A stretch of DNA of 64,000 bases from assembly GCF_964355755.1 (NCBI RefSeq), contig NC_092670.1, positions 27,703,795-27,767,794 on the forward strand, read 5' to 3'. The first letter of the stretch is position 1, and each line of letters opens with the position of its first letter. The DNA comes from Antedon mediterranea (lineage: Eukaryota > Echinodermata > Crinoidea > Comatulida > Antedonidae). Made by a program: the position numbers and the translations under genes. Positions 12,895 through 24,708 of this stretch are shown here, piece after piece. The notes under the pieces are model-generated. The model made no database searches. It was not told the DNA's origin and was given only the letters and a program-made list of their open reading frames with translations.

Positions 12895-15800
12895 TTTTTC
12901 GAAAATCACAAAATGGTCTAAAACGTCTCCAAATGTGATTTGAAGCTATTCTAAACACTTTGGTGTTTTTATGTTAACAAGTTTTTTCGAAAATCACAAA
13001 TTGGTCTAAAACGTCTCTAAATGCGATTTGAAGCTAGTTTAAGCACTTTGGTGTTTTTGTGTAACCAAGTTTTTTCGAAAATCACAAAAGGGTCTAAAAT
13101 GTCTCAAAATGCGATTTGAAGCTATTCTGTACACTTTGATGTTTTTTTTGTTAACAAGTTTTTTCGAAAGTCACAAAATGGTCTAAAACGTCTCCAAATG
13201 CGATTTGAAGCTATTCTAAGCACTTTGGTGTTTTTATGTTAACAAGTTTTTTCGAAAATCACAAAATGGTGTAAAACGTCTCCAAATGCGATTTGAAGCT
13301 ATTCTAAGCAATTTGGTGTTTTTATGTTAACAAGTTTTTTCGAAAATCACAAAATGGTGTAAAACGTCTCCAAATGCGATTTTAAGCTATTCTAAGCAAT
13401 TTGGTGTTTTTTTATGTTAACAAGTTTTTTCGAAAATCACAAAATGGTCTAAAACGTCTCCAAATGCGATTTGAAGCTATTCTGTACACTTTGCTGTTTT
13501 GTGAGAATAATTTTTGTCGAAATGCTCAAAATGGTCAAAAACGTTTTTAAATACGATATTAAGCTATTTTGTGCTCTTTGATGTTTTTGTGTGAAAAGTT
13601 TTATCGAAATGCTCAAAATGGTCTAAAACGGTTTCTAATGTGATTTTAAGCACTTTGGTGTTTTTATGTTAACAAGTTTTTTCGAAAATCACAAAATGGT
13701 CTAAAACGTCTCCAATTGTGATTTGAAGCTATTCTAAACACTTTGGTGTTTTTATGTTAACAAGTTTTTTCGAAAATCACAAATTGGTCTAAAACGTCTC
13801 CAAATGCGATTTGAAGCTATTTTAAGCACTTTGGTGTTTTTGTGTAACCAAGTTTTTTCGAAAATCACAAAAGGGTCTAAAATGTCTCAAAATGCGATTT
13901 GAAGCTATTCTGTACACTTTGATGTTTTTTTGTTAACAAGTTTTTTCGAAAGTCACAAAATGGTCTAAAACGTCTCCAAATGCGATTTGAAGCTATTCTA
14001 AGCACTTTTCTGTTTTGTGTGAATAATTTTTGTCGAAATGCTCAAAATGGTCAAAAACGTTTTTAAATACGATATTAAGCTATTTTGTGCTCTTTGATGT
14101 TTTTGTGTGAAAAGTTTTATCGAAATGCTCAAAATGGTCTAAAACGGTTTCTAATGTGATTTTAAGCACTTTGATGTTTTTATGTTAACAACTTTTTTAG
14201 AAAATCACAAAATGGTCTAAAACGTCTCCAAATGCGATTTGAAGCAATTCTAAGCACTTTGGTGTTTTTATGGTAACGAGTTTTTTTGAATATCACAAAA
14301 TGGTCTAAAATGTCTCCAAATGCGATTTGAAGCTTTTCTAAGCACTTTGGTGTTTTTATGTTAACAAGTTTTTTCGAAAATCACAAAAGGGTCTAAAACG
14401 TCTCCAAATGCGATTTGAAGCTATTCTAAGCACTTTGGTGTTATTATGTTAACAAGTTTTTTCGAAAATCACAAATTGGTCTAAAACGTCTCCAAATGCG
14501 ATTTGAAGCTATTTTAAGCACTTTGGTGTTTTTGTGTAACCAAGTTTTTTCGAAAATCACAAAATGGTATAAAACGTCTCCAAATGCGATTTTAAGGTAT
14601 TCTAAGCACTTTGGTGTTTTTATGTTAACAAGTTTTTTCGAAAATCACAAAATGGTCTAAAACGTCTCCAAATGCGATTTGAAGCTATTCTGTACACTTT
14701 GCTGTTTTGTGTGAATAATTTTTGTCGAAATGCTCAAAATGGTCAAAAACGTTTTTAAATACGATATTAAGCTATTTTGTGCTCTTTGATGTTTTTGTGT
14801 GAAAAGTTTTATCGAAATGCTCAAAATGGTCTAAAACGGTTTCTAATGTGATTTTAAGCACTTTGATGTTTTTATGTTAACAACTTTTTTAGAAAATCAC
14901 AAAATGGTCTAAAACGTCTCCAAATGCGATTTGAAGCAATTCTAAGCACTTTGGTGTTTTTATGGTAACGAGTTTTTTTGAATATCACAAAATGGTCTAA
15001 AATGTCTCCAAATGCGATTTGAAGCTAATCTGTACACTTTGATGTTTTTTTGTTAACAAGTTTTTTCGAAAGTCACAAAATGGTCTAAAACGTCTCCAAA
15101 TGTGATTTGAAGCTATTCTAAACACTTTGGTGTTTTTATGTTAACAAGTTTTTTCGAAAATCACAAATTGGTCTAAAACGTCTCCAAATGCGATTTGAAG
15201 CTAGTTTAAGCACTTTGGTGTTTTTGTGTAACCAAGTTTTTTCGAAAATCACAAAAGGGTCTAAAATGTCTCAAAATGCGATTTGAAGCTATTCTGTACA
15301 CTTTGATGTTTTTTTTGTTAACAAGTTTTTTCGAAAGTCACAAAATGGTCTAAAACGTCTCCAAATGCGATTTGAAGCTATTCTAAGCACTTTGGTGTTT
15401 TTATGTTAACAAGTTTTTTCGAAAATCACAAAATGGTGTAAAACGTCTCCAAATGCGATTTGAAGCTATTCTAAGCAATTTGGTGTTTTTATGTTAACAA
15501 GTTTTTTCGAAAATCACAAAATGGTGTAAAACGTCTCCAAATGCGATTTTAAGCTATTCTAAGCAATTTGGTGTTTTTTTATGTTAACAAGTTTTTTCGA
15601 AAATCACAAAATGGTCTAAAACGTCTCCAAATGCGATTTGTAGCTATTCTGTACACTTTGCTGTTTTGTGAGAATATTTTTTGTCGAAATGCTCAAAATG
15701 GTCAAAAACGTTTTTAAATACGATATTAAGCTATTTTGTGCTCTTTGATGTTTTTGTGTGAAAAGTTTTATCGAAATGCTCAAAATGGTCTAAAACGGTT

Positions 15801-18710
15801 TCTAATGTGATTTTAAGCACTTTGGTGTTTTTATGTTAACAAGTTTTTTCGAAAATCACAAAATGGTCTAAAACGTCTCCAATTGTGATTTGAAGCTATT
15901 CTAAACACTTTGGTGTTTTTATGTTAACAAGTTTTTTCGAAAATCACAAATTGGTCTAAAACGTCTCCAAATGCGATTTGAAGCTATTTTAAGCACTTTG
16001 GTGTTTTTGTGTAACCAAGTTTTTTCGAAAATCACAAAAGGGTCTAAAATGTCTCAAAATGCGATTTGAAGCTATTCTGTACACTTTGATGTTTTTTTGT
16101 TAACAAGTTTTTTCGAAAGTCACAAAATGGTCTAAAACGTCTCCAAATGCGATTTGAAGCTATTCTAAGCACTTTTCTGTTTTGTGTGAATAATTTTTGT
16201 CGAAATGCTCAAAATGGTCAAAAACGTTTTTAAATACGATATTAAGCTATTTTGTGCTCTTTGATGTTTTTGTGTGAAAAGTTTTATCGAAATGCTCAAA
16301 ATGGTCTAAAACGGTTTCTAATGTGATTTTAAGCACTTTGATGTTTTTATGTTAACAACTTTTTTAGAAAATCACAAAATGGTCTAAAACGTCTCCAAAT
16401 GCGATTTGAAGCAATTCTAAGCACTTTGGTGTTTTTATGGTAACGAGTTTTTTTGAATATCACAAAATGGTCTAAAATGTCTCCAAATGCGATTTGAAGC
16501 TTTTCTAAGCACTTTGGTGTTTTTATGTTAACAAGTTTTTTCGAAAATCACAAAAGGGTCTAAAACGTCTCCAAATGCGATTTGAAGCTATTCTAAGCAC
16601 TTTGGTGTTATTATGTTAACAAGTTTTTTCGAAAATCACAAATTGGTCTAAAACGTCTCCAAATGCGATTTGAAGCTATTTTAAGCACTTTGGTGTTTTT
16701 GTGTAACCAAGTTTTTTCGAAAATCACAAAATGGTATAAAACGTCTCCAAATGCGATTTTAAGGTATTCTAAGCACTTTGGTGTTTTTATGTTAACAAGT
16801 TTTTTCGAAAATCACAAAATGGTCTAAAACGTCTCCAAATGCGATTTGAAGCTATTCTGTACACTTTGCTGTTTTGTGTGAATAATTTTTGTCGAAATGC
16901 TCAAAATGGTCAAAAACGTTTTTAAATACGATATTAAGCTATTTTGTGCTCTTTGATGTTTTTGTGTGAAAAGTTTTATCGAAATGCTCAAAATGGTCTA
17001 AAACGGTTTCTAATGTGATTTTAAGCACTTTGATGTTTTTATGTTAACAACTTTTTTAGAAAATCACAAAATGGTCTAAAACGTCTCCAAATGCGATTTG
17101 AAGCAATTCTAAGCACTTTGGTGTTTTTATGGTAACGAGTTTTTTTGAATATCACAAAATGGTCTAAAATGTCTCCAAATGCGATTTGAAGCTAATCTGT
17201 ACACTTTGATGTTTTTTTGTTAACAAGTTTTTTCGAAAGTCACAAAATGGTCTAAAACGTCTCCAAATGTGATTTGAAGCTATTCTAAACACTTTGGTGT
17301 TTTTATGTTAACAAGTTTTTTCGAAAATCACAAATTGGTCTAAAACGTCTCCAAATGCGATTTGAAGCTAGTTTAAGCACTTTGGTGTTTTTGTGTAACC
17401 AAGTTTTTTCGAAAATCACAAAAGGGTCTAAAATGTCTCAAAATGCGATTTGAAGCTATTCTGTACACTTTGATGTTTTTTTTGTTAACAAGTTTTTTCG
17501 AAAGTCACAAAATGGTCTAAAACGTCTCCAAATGCGATTTGAAGCTATTCTAAGCACTTTGGTGTTTTTATGTTAACAAGTTTTTTCGAAAATCACAAAA
17601 TGGTGTAAAACGTCTCCAAATGCGATTTGAAGCTATTCTAAGCAATTTGGTGTTTTTATGTTAACAAGTTTTTTCGAAAATCACAAAATGGTGTAAAACG
17701 TCTCCAAATGCGATTTTAAGCTATTCTAAGCAATTTGGTGTTTTTTTATGTTAACAAGTTTTTTCGAAAATCACAAAATGGTCTAAAACGTCTCCAAATG
17801 CGATTTGTAGCTATTCTGTACACTTTGCTGTTTTGTGAGAATATTTTTTGTCGAAATGCTCAAAATGGTCAAAAACGTTTTTAAATACGATATTAAGCTA
17901 TTTTGTGCTCTTTGATGTTTTTGTGTGAAAAGTTTTATCGAAATGCTCAAAATGGTCTAAAACGGTTTCTAATGTGATTTTAAGCACTTTGGTGTTTTTA
18001 TGTTAACAAGTTTTTTCGAAAATCACAAAATGGTCTAAAACGTCTCCAAATGTGATTTGAAGCTATTCTAAACACTTTGGTGTTTTTATGTTAACAAGTT
18101 TTTTCGAAAATCACAAATTGGTCTAAAACGTCTCCAAATGCGATTTGAAGCTATTTTAAGCACTTTGGTGTTTTTGTGTAACCAAGTTTTTTCGAAAATC
18201 ACAAAAGGGTCTAAAATGTCTCAAAATGCGATTTGAAGCTATTCTGTACACTTTGATGTTTTTTTGTTAACAAGTTTTTTCGAAAGTCACAAAATGGTCT
18301 AAAACGTCTCCAAATGCGATTTGAAGCTATTCTAAGCACTTTGCTGTTTTGTGTGAATAATTTTTGTCGAAATGCTCAAAATGGTCAAAAACGTTTTTAA
18401 ATACGATTTTAAGCTATTTTTTGCTCTTTGATGTTTTTGTGTGAAAAGTTTTATCGAAATGCTCAAAATGGTCTAAAACGGTTTCTAATGTGATTTTAAG
18501 CACTTTGATGTTTTTATGTTAACAACTTTTTTAGAAAATCACAAAATGGTCTAAAACGTCTCCAAATGCGATTTGAAGCAATTCTAAGCACTTTGGTGTT
18601 TTTATGGTAACGAGTTTTTTTGAATATCACAAAATGGTCTAAAATGTCTCCAAATGCGATTTGAAGCTTTTCTAAGCACTTTGGTGTTTTTATGTTAACA
18701 AGTTTTTTCG
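12895..18710. repeat. 2167-bp HOR, about 2.7 tandem copies
   Basis: Three markers recur at exactly 2167 bp: TCCAATTGTG at 13711 and 15878 (TCCAAATGTG at 18045), the B1 start ACTTTTCTG at 14004 and 16171 (ACTTTGCTG at 18338), and GCTAATC at 15024 and 17191. The copies are about 12895-15060, 15060-17228 and 17228-18710. The third is truncated near 18710, where AAAAGGGTC is replaced by AAAATGGTC and a B cassette. Each unit has four B cassettes and two C series. ACTTTTCTG and CCAATTG are shared by copies 1 and 2 only, so those two are the closer pair there. Copies 2 and 3 share GATTTGTAGC and the GAGAATATTTTTTG B1 (near 15637-15680 and 17804-17850), which the first unit near 13480 lacks. Confidence 0.86.
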
Positions 18711-20401
18711 AAAATCACAAAATGGTCTAAAACGTCTCCAAATGCGATTTGAAGCTATTCTGTACACTTTGCTGTTTTGTGTGAATAATTTTTGTCGAAA
18801 TGCTCAAAATGGTCAAAAACGTTTTTAAATACGATATTAAGCTATTTTGTGCTCTTTGATGTTTTTGTGTGAAAAGTTTTATCGAAATGCTCAAAATGGT
18901 CTAAAACGGTTTCTAATGTGATTTTAAGCACTTTGATGTTTTTATGTTAACAACTTTTTTAGAAAATTACAAAATGGTGTAAAACGTCTCCAAATGCGAT
19001 TTGAAGCTATTCTAAGCAATTTGGTGTTTTTATGTTAACATGTTTTTTCGAAAATCACAAAATGGTCTAAAACGTCTCCAAATGCGATTTGAAGCTATTC
19101 TAAGCACTTTTGTGTTTTTATGTTAACAAGTTTTTTCGAAAATCACAAAATGGTCTAAAATGTCTCCAAATGCGATTTGAAGCTTTTCTAAGCACTTTTG
19201 TGTTTTTATGTTTACAAGTTTTTTCGAAAATCACAAAATGGTCTAAAACGTCTCCAAATGCGATTTGAAGCTATTCTGTACACTTTGCTGTTTTGTGTGA
19301 ATAATTTTTGTCAAAATGCTCAAAATGGTCAAAAACGTTTTTAAATACTATATTAAGCTATTTTGTGTTCTTTGATGTTTTTATGTGAAAAGTTTTATCG
19401 AAATGCTCAAAATGGTCTAAAACGGTTTCTAATGTGATTTTAAGAACTTTGATGTTTTTATGTTAAAAACTTTTTTAGAAAATCACAAAATGGTCTAAAA
19501 CGTCTCCAAATGCGATTTGAAGCAATTCTAAGCACTTTGGTGTTTTTATGTTAACATGTTTTTTCGAAAATCACAAAATGGTCTACAACGTCTCCAAATG
19601 CGATTTGAAGATATTCTAAGCACTTTGGTGTTTTTATGTTAACAAGTTTTTTCGAAAATCACAAAGTGGTATAAAACGTCTCCAAATGCGATTTTAAGGT
19701 ATTCTAAGCACTTTGGTGTTTTTATGTTAACAAGTTTTTTCGAAAATCACAAAATGGTCTAAAACGTCTCCAAATGTGATTTGAAGCTATTCTAAACACT
19801 TTGGTGTTTTTATGTTAACAAGTTTTTTTGAAAATCACAAATTGGTCTAAAACGTCTCCAAATGCGATTTGAAGCTATTTTAAGCACTTTGGTGTTTTTG
19901 TGTAACCAAGTTTTTTCGAAAATCACAAAAGGGTCTAAAATGTCTCAAAATGCGATTTGAAGCTATTCTGTACACTTTGATGTTTTTATGTTAACAACTT
20001 TTTTAGAAAATCACAAAATGGTCTAAAACGTCTCCAAATGCGATTTGAAGCAATTCTAAGCACTTTGGTGTTTTTATGGTAACGAGTTTTTTTGAATATC
20101 ACAAAATGGTCTAAAATGTCTCCAAATGCGATTTGAAGCTTTTCTAAGCACTTTGGTGTTTTTATGTTAACAAGTTTTTTCGAAAATCACAAAATGGTCT
20201 AAAACGTCTCCAAATGCGATTTGAAGCTATTCTGTACACTTTGCTGTTTTGTGTGAATAATTTTTGTCGAAATGCTCAAAATGGTCAAAAACGTTTTTAA
20301 ATACGATATTAAGCTATTTTGTGCTCTTTGATGTTTTTGTGTGAAAAGTTTTATCGAAATGCTCAAAATGGTCTAAAACGGTTTCTAATGTGATTTTAAG
20401 C

Positions 20402-20489
20402 ACTTTGATGTTTTTATGTTAACAACTTTTTTCGAAAATCACAAAATGGTCTAAAACGTCTCCAAATGCGATTTGAAGCTATTCTAAGC
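20402..20489. repeat. Hybrid monomer, B3 start and A end
   Basis: It begins as B3 (ACTTTGATG and AACAACTTTTTT) and ends as A (CGAAAATCAC and AAGCTATTCTAAGC), with the switch inside the T6 run at about 20426-20432. Copies of the same hybrid are present near 32665, 45709 and 58672, all within repeats of the same block, so one event was later amplified. Confidence 0.8.
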
Positions 20490-22818
20490 ACTTTGGTGTT
20501 TTTATGTTAACAAGTTTTTTCGAAAATCACAAAATGGTGTAAAACGTCTCCAAATGCGATTTGAAGCTATTCTAAGCAATTTTGTGTTTTTATGTTAACA
20601 AGTTTTTTCGAAAATCACAAAATGGTCTAAAACGTCTCCAAATGCGATTTGAAGCTATTCTAAGCACTTTTGTGTTTTTATGTTAACAAGTTTTTTCGAA
20701 AATCACAAAATGGTCTAAAATGTCTCAAAATGCGATTTGAAGCTATTCTGTACACTTTGCTGTTTTGTGTGAATAATTTTTGTCAAAATGCTCAAAATGG
20801 TCAAAAACGTTTTTAAATACTATATTAAGCTATTTTGTGTTCTTTGATGTTTTTGTGTGAAAAGTTTTTTTGAAATGCTCAAAATGGTCTAAAACGGTTT
20901 CTAATGTGATTTTAAGCACTTTGATGTTTTTATGTTAACAACTTTTTTAGAAAATTACAAAATGGTCTAAAACGTCTCCAAATGCGATTTGAAGCAATTC
21001 TAAGCACTTTGGTGTTTTTATGTTAACAAGTTTTTTCGAAAATCACAAAATGGTCTAAAACGTCTCCAAATGCGATTTGAAGCTATTCGGTACACTTTGC
21101 TGTTTTGTGTGAATAATTTTTGTTGAAATGCTCAAAATGGTCAAAAACGTTTTTAAATACGATATTAAGCTATTTTGTGCTCTTTGATGTATTTGTGTGA
21201 AAAGTTTTATCGAAATGCTCAAAATGGTCTAAAACGGTTTCTAATGTGATTTTAAGCACTTTGGTGTTTTTATGTTAACAAGTTTTTTCGAAAATCACAA
21301 AATGGTCTAAAATGTCTCCAAATGCGATCTGAAGCTTTTCTAAGCACTTTGGTGTTTTTATGTTAACAAGTTTTTTCGAAAATCACAAAATGGTCTAAAA
21401 CGTCTCCAAATGTGATTTGAAGCTATTCTAAACACTTTGGTGTTTTTATGTTAACAAGTTTTTTCGAAAATCACAAATTGGTCTAAAACGTCTCCAAATG
21501 CGATTTGAAGCTATTTTAAGCACTTTGGTTTTTTTGTGTAACCAAGTTTTTTCGAAAATCACAAAAGGGTCTAAAATGTCTCAAAATGCGATTTGAAGCT
21601 ATTCTGTACACTTTGATGTTTTTTTGTTAACAAGTTTTTTCGAAAGTCACAAAATGGTCTAAAAAGTCTCCAAATGCGATTTGAAGCTATTCTAAGCACT
21701 TTGGTGTTTTTATGTTAACAAGTTTTATCGAAAATCACAAAATGGTGTAAAACGTCTCCAAATGCGATTTGAAGCTATTCTAAGCACTTTGGTGTTTTTA
21801 TGTTAACAAGTTTTTTCGAAAATCACAAAATGGTGTAAAACGTCTCCAAATGCGATTTTAAGCTATTCTAAGCAATTTGGTGTTTTTATGTTAACAAGTT
21901 TTTTCGAAAATCACAAAATGGTCTAAAACGTCTCCAAATGCGATTTGAAGCTATTCTGTACACTTTGCTGTTTTGTGAGAATAATTTTTGTCGAAATGCT
22001 CAAAATGGTCAAAAACGTTTTTAAATACGATATTAAGCTATTTTGTGCTCTTTGATGTTTTTGTGTGAAAAGTTTTATCGAAATGCTCAAAATGGTCTAA
22101 AACGGTTTCTAATGTGATTTTAAGCACTTTGATGTTTTTATGTTAACAACTTTTTTAGAAAATTACAAAATGGTGTAAAACGTCTCCAAATGCGATTTGA
22201 AGCTATTCTAAGCAATTTCGTGTTTTTATGTTAACAAGTTTTTTCGAAAATCACAAAATGGTCTAAAACGTCTCCAAATGCGATTTGAAGCTATTCTAAG
22301 CACTTTTGTGTTTTTATGTTAACAAGTTTTTTCGAAAATCACAAAATGGTCTAAAACGTCTCCAAATGCGATTTGAAGCTATTCTGTACACTTTGCTGTT
22401 TTGTGTGAATAATTTTTTGTCGAAATGCTCAAAATGGTCAAAAACGTTTTTAAATACGATATTAAGCTATTTTGTGCTCTTTGATGTTTTTGTGTGAAAA
22501 GTTTTATCGAAATGCTCAAAATGGTCTAAAACGGTTTCTAATGTGATTTTAAGCACTTTGATGTTTTTATGTTAACAACTTTTTTAGAAAATCACAAAAT
22601 GGTCTAAAACGTCTCCAAATGCGATTTGAAGCAATTCTAAGCACTTTGGTGTTTTTATGGTAACGAGTTTTTTTGAATATCACAAAATGGTCTAAAACGT
22701 CTCCAAATGCGATTTGAAGCTTTTCTAAGCACTTTGGTGTTTTTATGTTTACAAGTTTTTTCGAAAATCACAAAATGGTCTAAAACGGCTCCAAATACGA
22801 TTTGAAGCTATTCTAAGC

Positions 22819-22906
22819 ACTTTGGTGTTTTTATGTTAACAAGTTTTTTCGAAAATCACAAAATGGTCTAAAACGTCTCCAAATGCGATTTGAAGCTATT
22901 CTAAGC
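22819..22906. repeat. Representative A monomer (commonest 88-bp form)
   Basis: This copy matches the majority form. In order it has ACTTTGGTG, a T5 run, ATGTTAACAAG, the palindrome TTTTCGAAAA, CACAAAATGG, TCTAAAACGTCTCC, AAATGCGATTTG and AAGCTATTCTAAGC. It holds three CpG sites (in TTCGAA, ACGTCT and GCGATT), one AGCT site and one GTTAAC site. Common variants are GGTGTAAAAC or GGTATAAAAC for GGTCTAAAAC, ATTTTAAG for ATTTGAAG, AAGGTATT for AAGCTATT, GCAATTTGG for GCACTTTGG, and GGTAACGAG or GTTTACAAG in place of GTTAACAAG. The phase chosen for the start is arbitrary, because a tandem repeat has no natural beginning. Confidence 0.93.
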
Positions 22907-23674
22907 ACTTTGGTGTTTTTATGTTAACAAGTTTTTTCGAAAATCACAAAATGGTGTAAAACGTCTCCAAATGCGATTTGAAGCTATTCTAAGCACTTTT
23001 GTGTTTTTATGTTAACAAGTTTTTTCGAAAATCACAAAATGGTCTAAAATGTCTCAAAATGCGATTTGAAGCTATTCTGTACACTTTGCTGTTTTGTGTG
23101 AATAATTTTTGTCAAAATGCTCAAAATGGTCAAAAACGTTTTTAAATACTATATTAAGCTATTTTGTGTTCTTTGATGTTTTTGTGTGAAAAGTTTTTTC
23201 GAAATGCTCAAAATGGTCTAAAACGGTTTCTAATGTGATTTTAAGCACTTTGATGTTTTTATGTTAACAACTTTTTTAGAAAATTACAAAATGGTCTAAA
23301 ACGTCTCCAAATGCGATTTGAAGCAATTCTAAGCACTTTGGTGTTTTTATGTTAACAAGTTTTTTCGAAAATCACAAAATGGTCTAAAACGTCTCCAAAT
23401 GCGATTTGAAGCTATTCTGTACACTTTGCTGTTTTGTGTGAATAATTTTTGTTGAAATGCTCAAAATGGTCAAAAACGTTTTTAAATACGATATTAAGCT
23501 ATTTTGTGCTCTTTGATGTTTTTGTGTGAAAAGTTTTATCGAAATGCTCAAAATGGTCTAAAACGGTTTCTAATGTGATTTTAAGCACTTTGGTGTTTTT
23601 ATGTTAACAAGTTTTTTCGAAAATCACAAAATGGTCTAAAACGTCTCCAAATGTGATTTGAAGCTATTCTAAAC

Positions 23675-23938
23675 ACTTTGGTGTTTTTATGTTAACAAGT
23701 TTTTTCGAAAATCACAAATTGGTCTAAAACGTCTCCAAATGCGATTTGAAGCTATTTTAAGCACTTTGGTGTTTTTGTGTAACCAAGTTTTTTCGAAAAT
23801 CACAAAAGGGTCTAAAATGTCTCAAAATGCGATTTGAAGCTATTCTGTACACTTTGATGTTTTTTTGTTAACAAGTTTTTTCGAAAGTCACAAAATGGTC
23901 TAAAAAGTCTCCAAATGCGATTTGAAGCTATTCTAAGC
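23675..23938. repeat. Representative C series: three linked variant monomers
   Basis: Three 88-bp variants occur in fixed order. The first (23675) has CACAAATTGG and ends GCTATTTTAAGC. The second (23763) has GTGTAACCAAG, CACAAAAGGG and AAAATGTCTCAAAATGCG and ends CTGTAC. The third (23851) starts ACTTTGATG with a T7 run before GTTAAC and has CGAAAGTCAC. They are usually preceded by a monomer with AAATGTGATT and TCTAAACAC. I find about 40 AAAAGGG markers, for example near (kb) 0.96, 1.83, 4.78, 5.56, 7.29, 8.94, 9.89, 10.67, 13.09, 13.87, 15.26, 16.04, 17.42, 18.21, 19.93, 21.57, 23.81, 28.21, 29.69, 30.47, 33.83, 36.07, 40.74, 47.82, 48.77, 54.49, 60.78 and 61.74. A few copies lack the third unit (such as 7.3 kb) or carry the marker in a recombinant (14.39 and 16.55 kb). 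Confidence 0.87.
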
Positions 23939-24630
23939 ACTTTGGTGTTTTTATGTTAACAAGTTTTATCGAAAATCACAAAATGGTGTAAAACGTCTCC
24001 AAATGCGATTTGAAGCTATTCTAAGCACTTTGGTGTTTTTATGTTAACAAGTTTTTTCGAAAATCACAAAATGGTGTAAAACGTCTCCAAATGCGATTTT
24101 AAGCTATTCTAAGCAATTTGGTGTTTTTATGTTAACAAGTTTTTTCGAAAATCACAAAATGGTCTAAAACGTCTCCAAATGCGATTTGAAGCTATTCTGT
24201 ACACTTTGCTGTTTTGTGAGAATAATTTTTGTCGAAATGCTCAAAATGGTCAAAAACGTTTTTAAATACGATATTAAGCTATTTTGTGCTCTTTGATGTT
24301 TTTGTGTGAAAAGTTTTATCGAAATGCTCAAAATGGTCTAAAACGGTTTCTAATGTGATTTTAAGCACTTTGATGTTTTTATGTTAACAACTTTTTTAGA
24401 AAATTACAAAATGGTGTAAAACGTCTCCAAATGCGATTTGAAGCTATTCTAAGCAATTTCGTGTTTTTATGTTAACAAGTTTTTTCGAAAATCACAAAAT
24501 GGTCTAAAACGTCTCCAAATGCGATTTGAAGCTATTCTAAGCACTTTTGTGTTTTTATGTTAACAAGTTTTTTCGAAAATCACAAAATGGTCTAAAATGT
24601 CTCCAAATGCGATTTTAAGGTATTCTAAGC

Positions 24631-24708
24631 ACTTTGGTGTTTTTATGTTTTCGAAAATCACAAAATGGTCTAAAACGTCTCCAAATGCGATTTGAAGCTA
24701 TTCTAAGC
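24631..24708. repeat. 78-bp deleted A monomer
   Basis: The unit between monomer starts 24631 and 24709 is 78 bp. GTTAACAAG and part of the following T-run are collapsed to ATGTTTTCGAAAATC, a 10-bp loss. TT flanks both sides of the missing piece, which fits replication slippage. I saw no other copy of this deletion, and the equivalent monomer near 49600 is full length. Confidence 0.85.

Larger units (their letters stand above)
20690..24590. repeat. 2241/2329-bp HOR, two tandem copies
   Basis: TGTCTCAAAA followed by B1 falls at 20721 and 23050, which is 2329 bp apart. The later marker AAAAAGTCTC falls at 21661 and 23902, which is 2241 bp apart. The 88-bp difference is one whole monomer, the AAAATG, GATCTGAAGCTTTT unit near 21300-21345, present in the first copy only. 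Each unit holds several B cassettes and a C series followed by the AAAAAGTCTCC and GTTTTATCG monomers. The arrangement is repeated within the 28988-36883 block. Confidence 0.82.
16725..24620. repeat. 7.9-kb block R, copy 1 (partner at 28988)
   Basis: It matches 28988-36883 at a constant offset of 12263 with no net indel, anchored by GGTATAAAAC (16733), GCTAATC (17191), ATACGATTTT (18401), GGTCTACAACG (19582) and CTTTTGTG (22301). By eye I found only five single-base differences: 17665, 18421, 20871, 21191 and 21725 against 29928, 30684, 33134, 33454 and 33988. It contains the end of the 2167-bp HOR and the 2241/2329-bp HOR pair, so those were formed before this block was duplicated. Confidence 0.87.

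Noticed and set aside
22306-22497. 63-codon open frame (also at 34569, 46317 and 59280) as a small gene
   Set aside because: It uses a TTG start, is entirely satellite sequence, is created by a single extra T in one monomer type, and is identical between copies only because the surrounding blocks are duplicates. No promoter, ribosome site or domain is visible.
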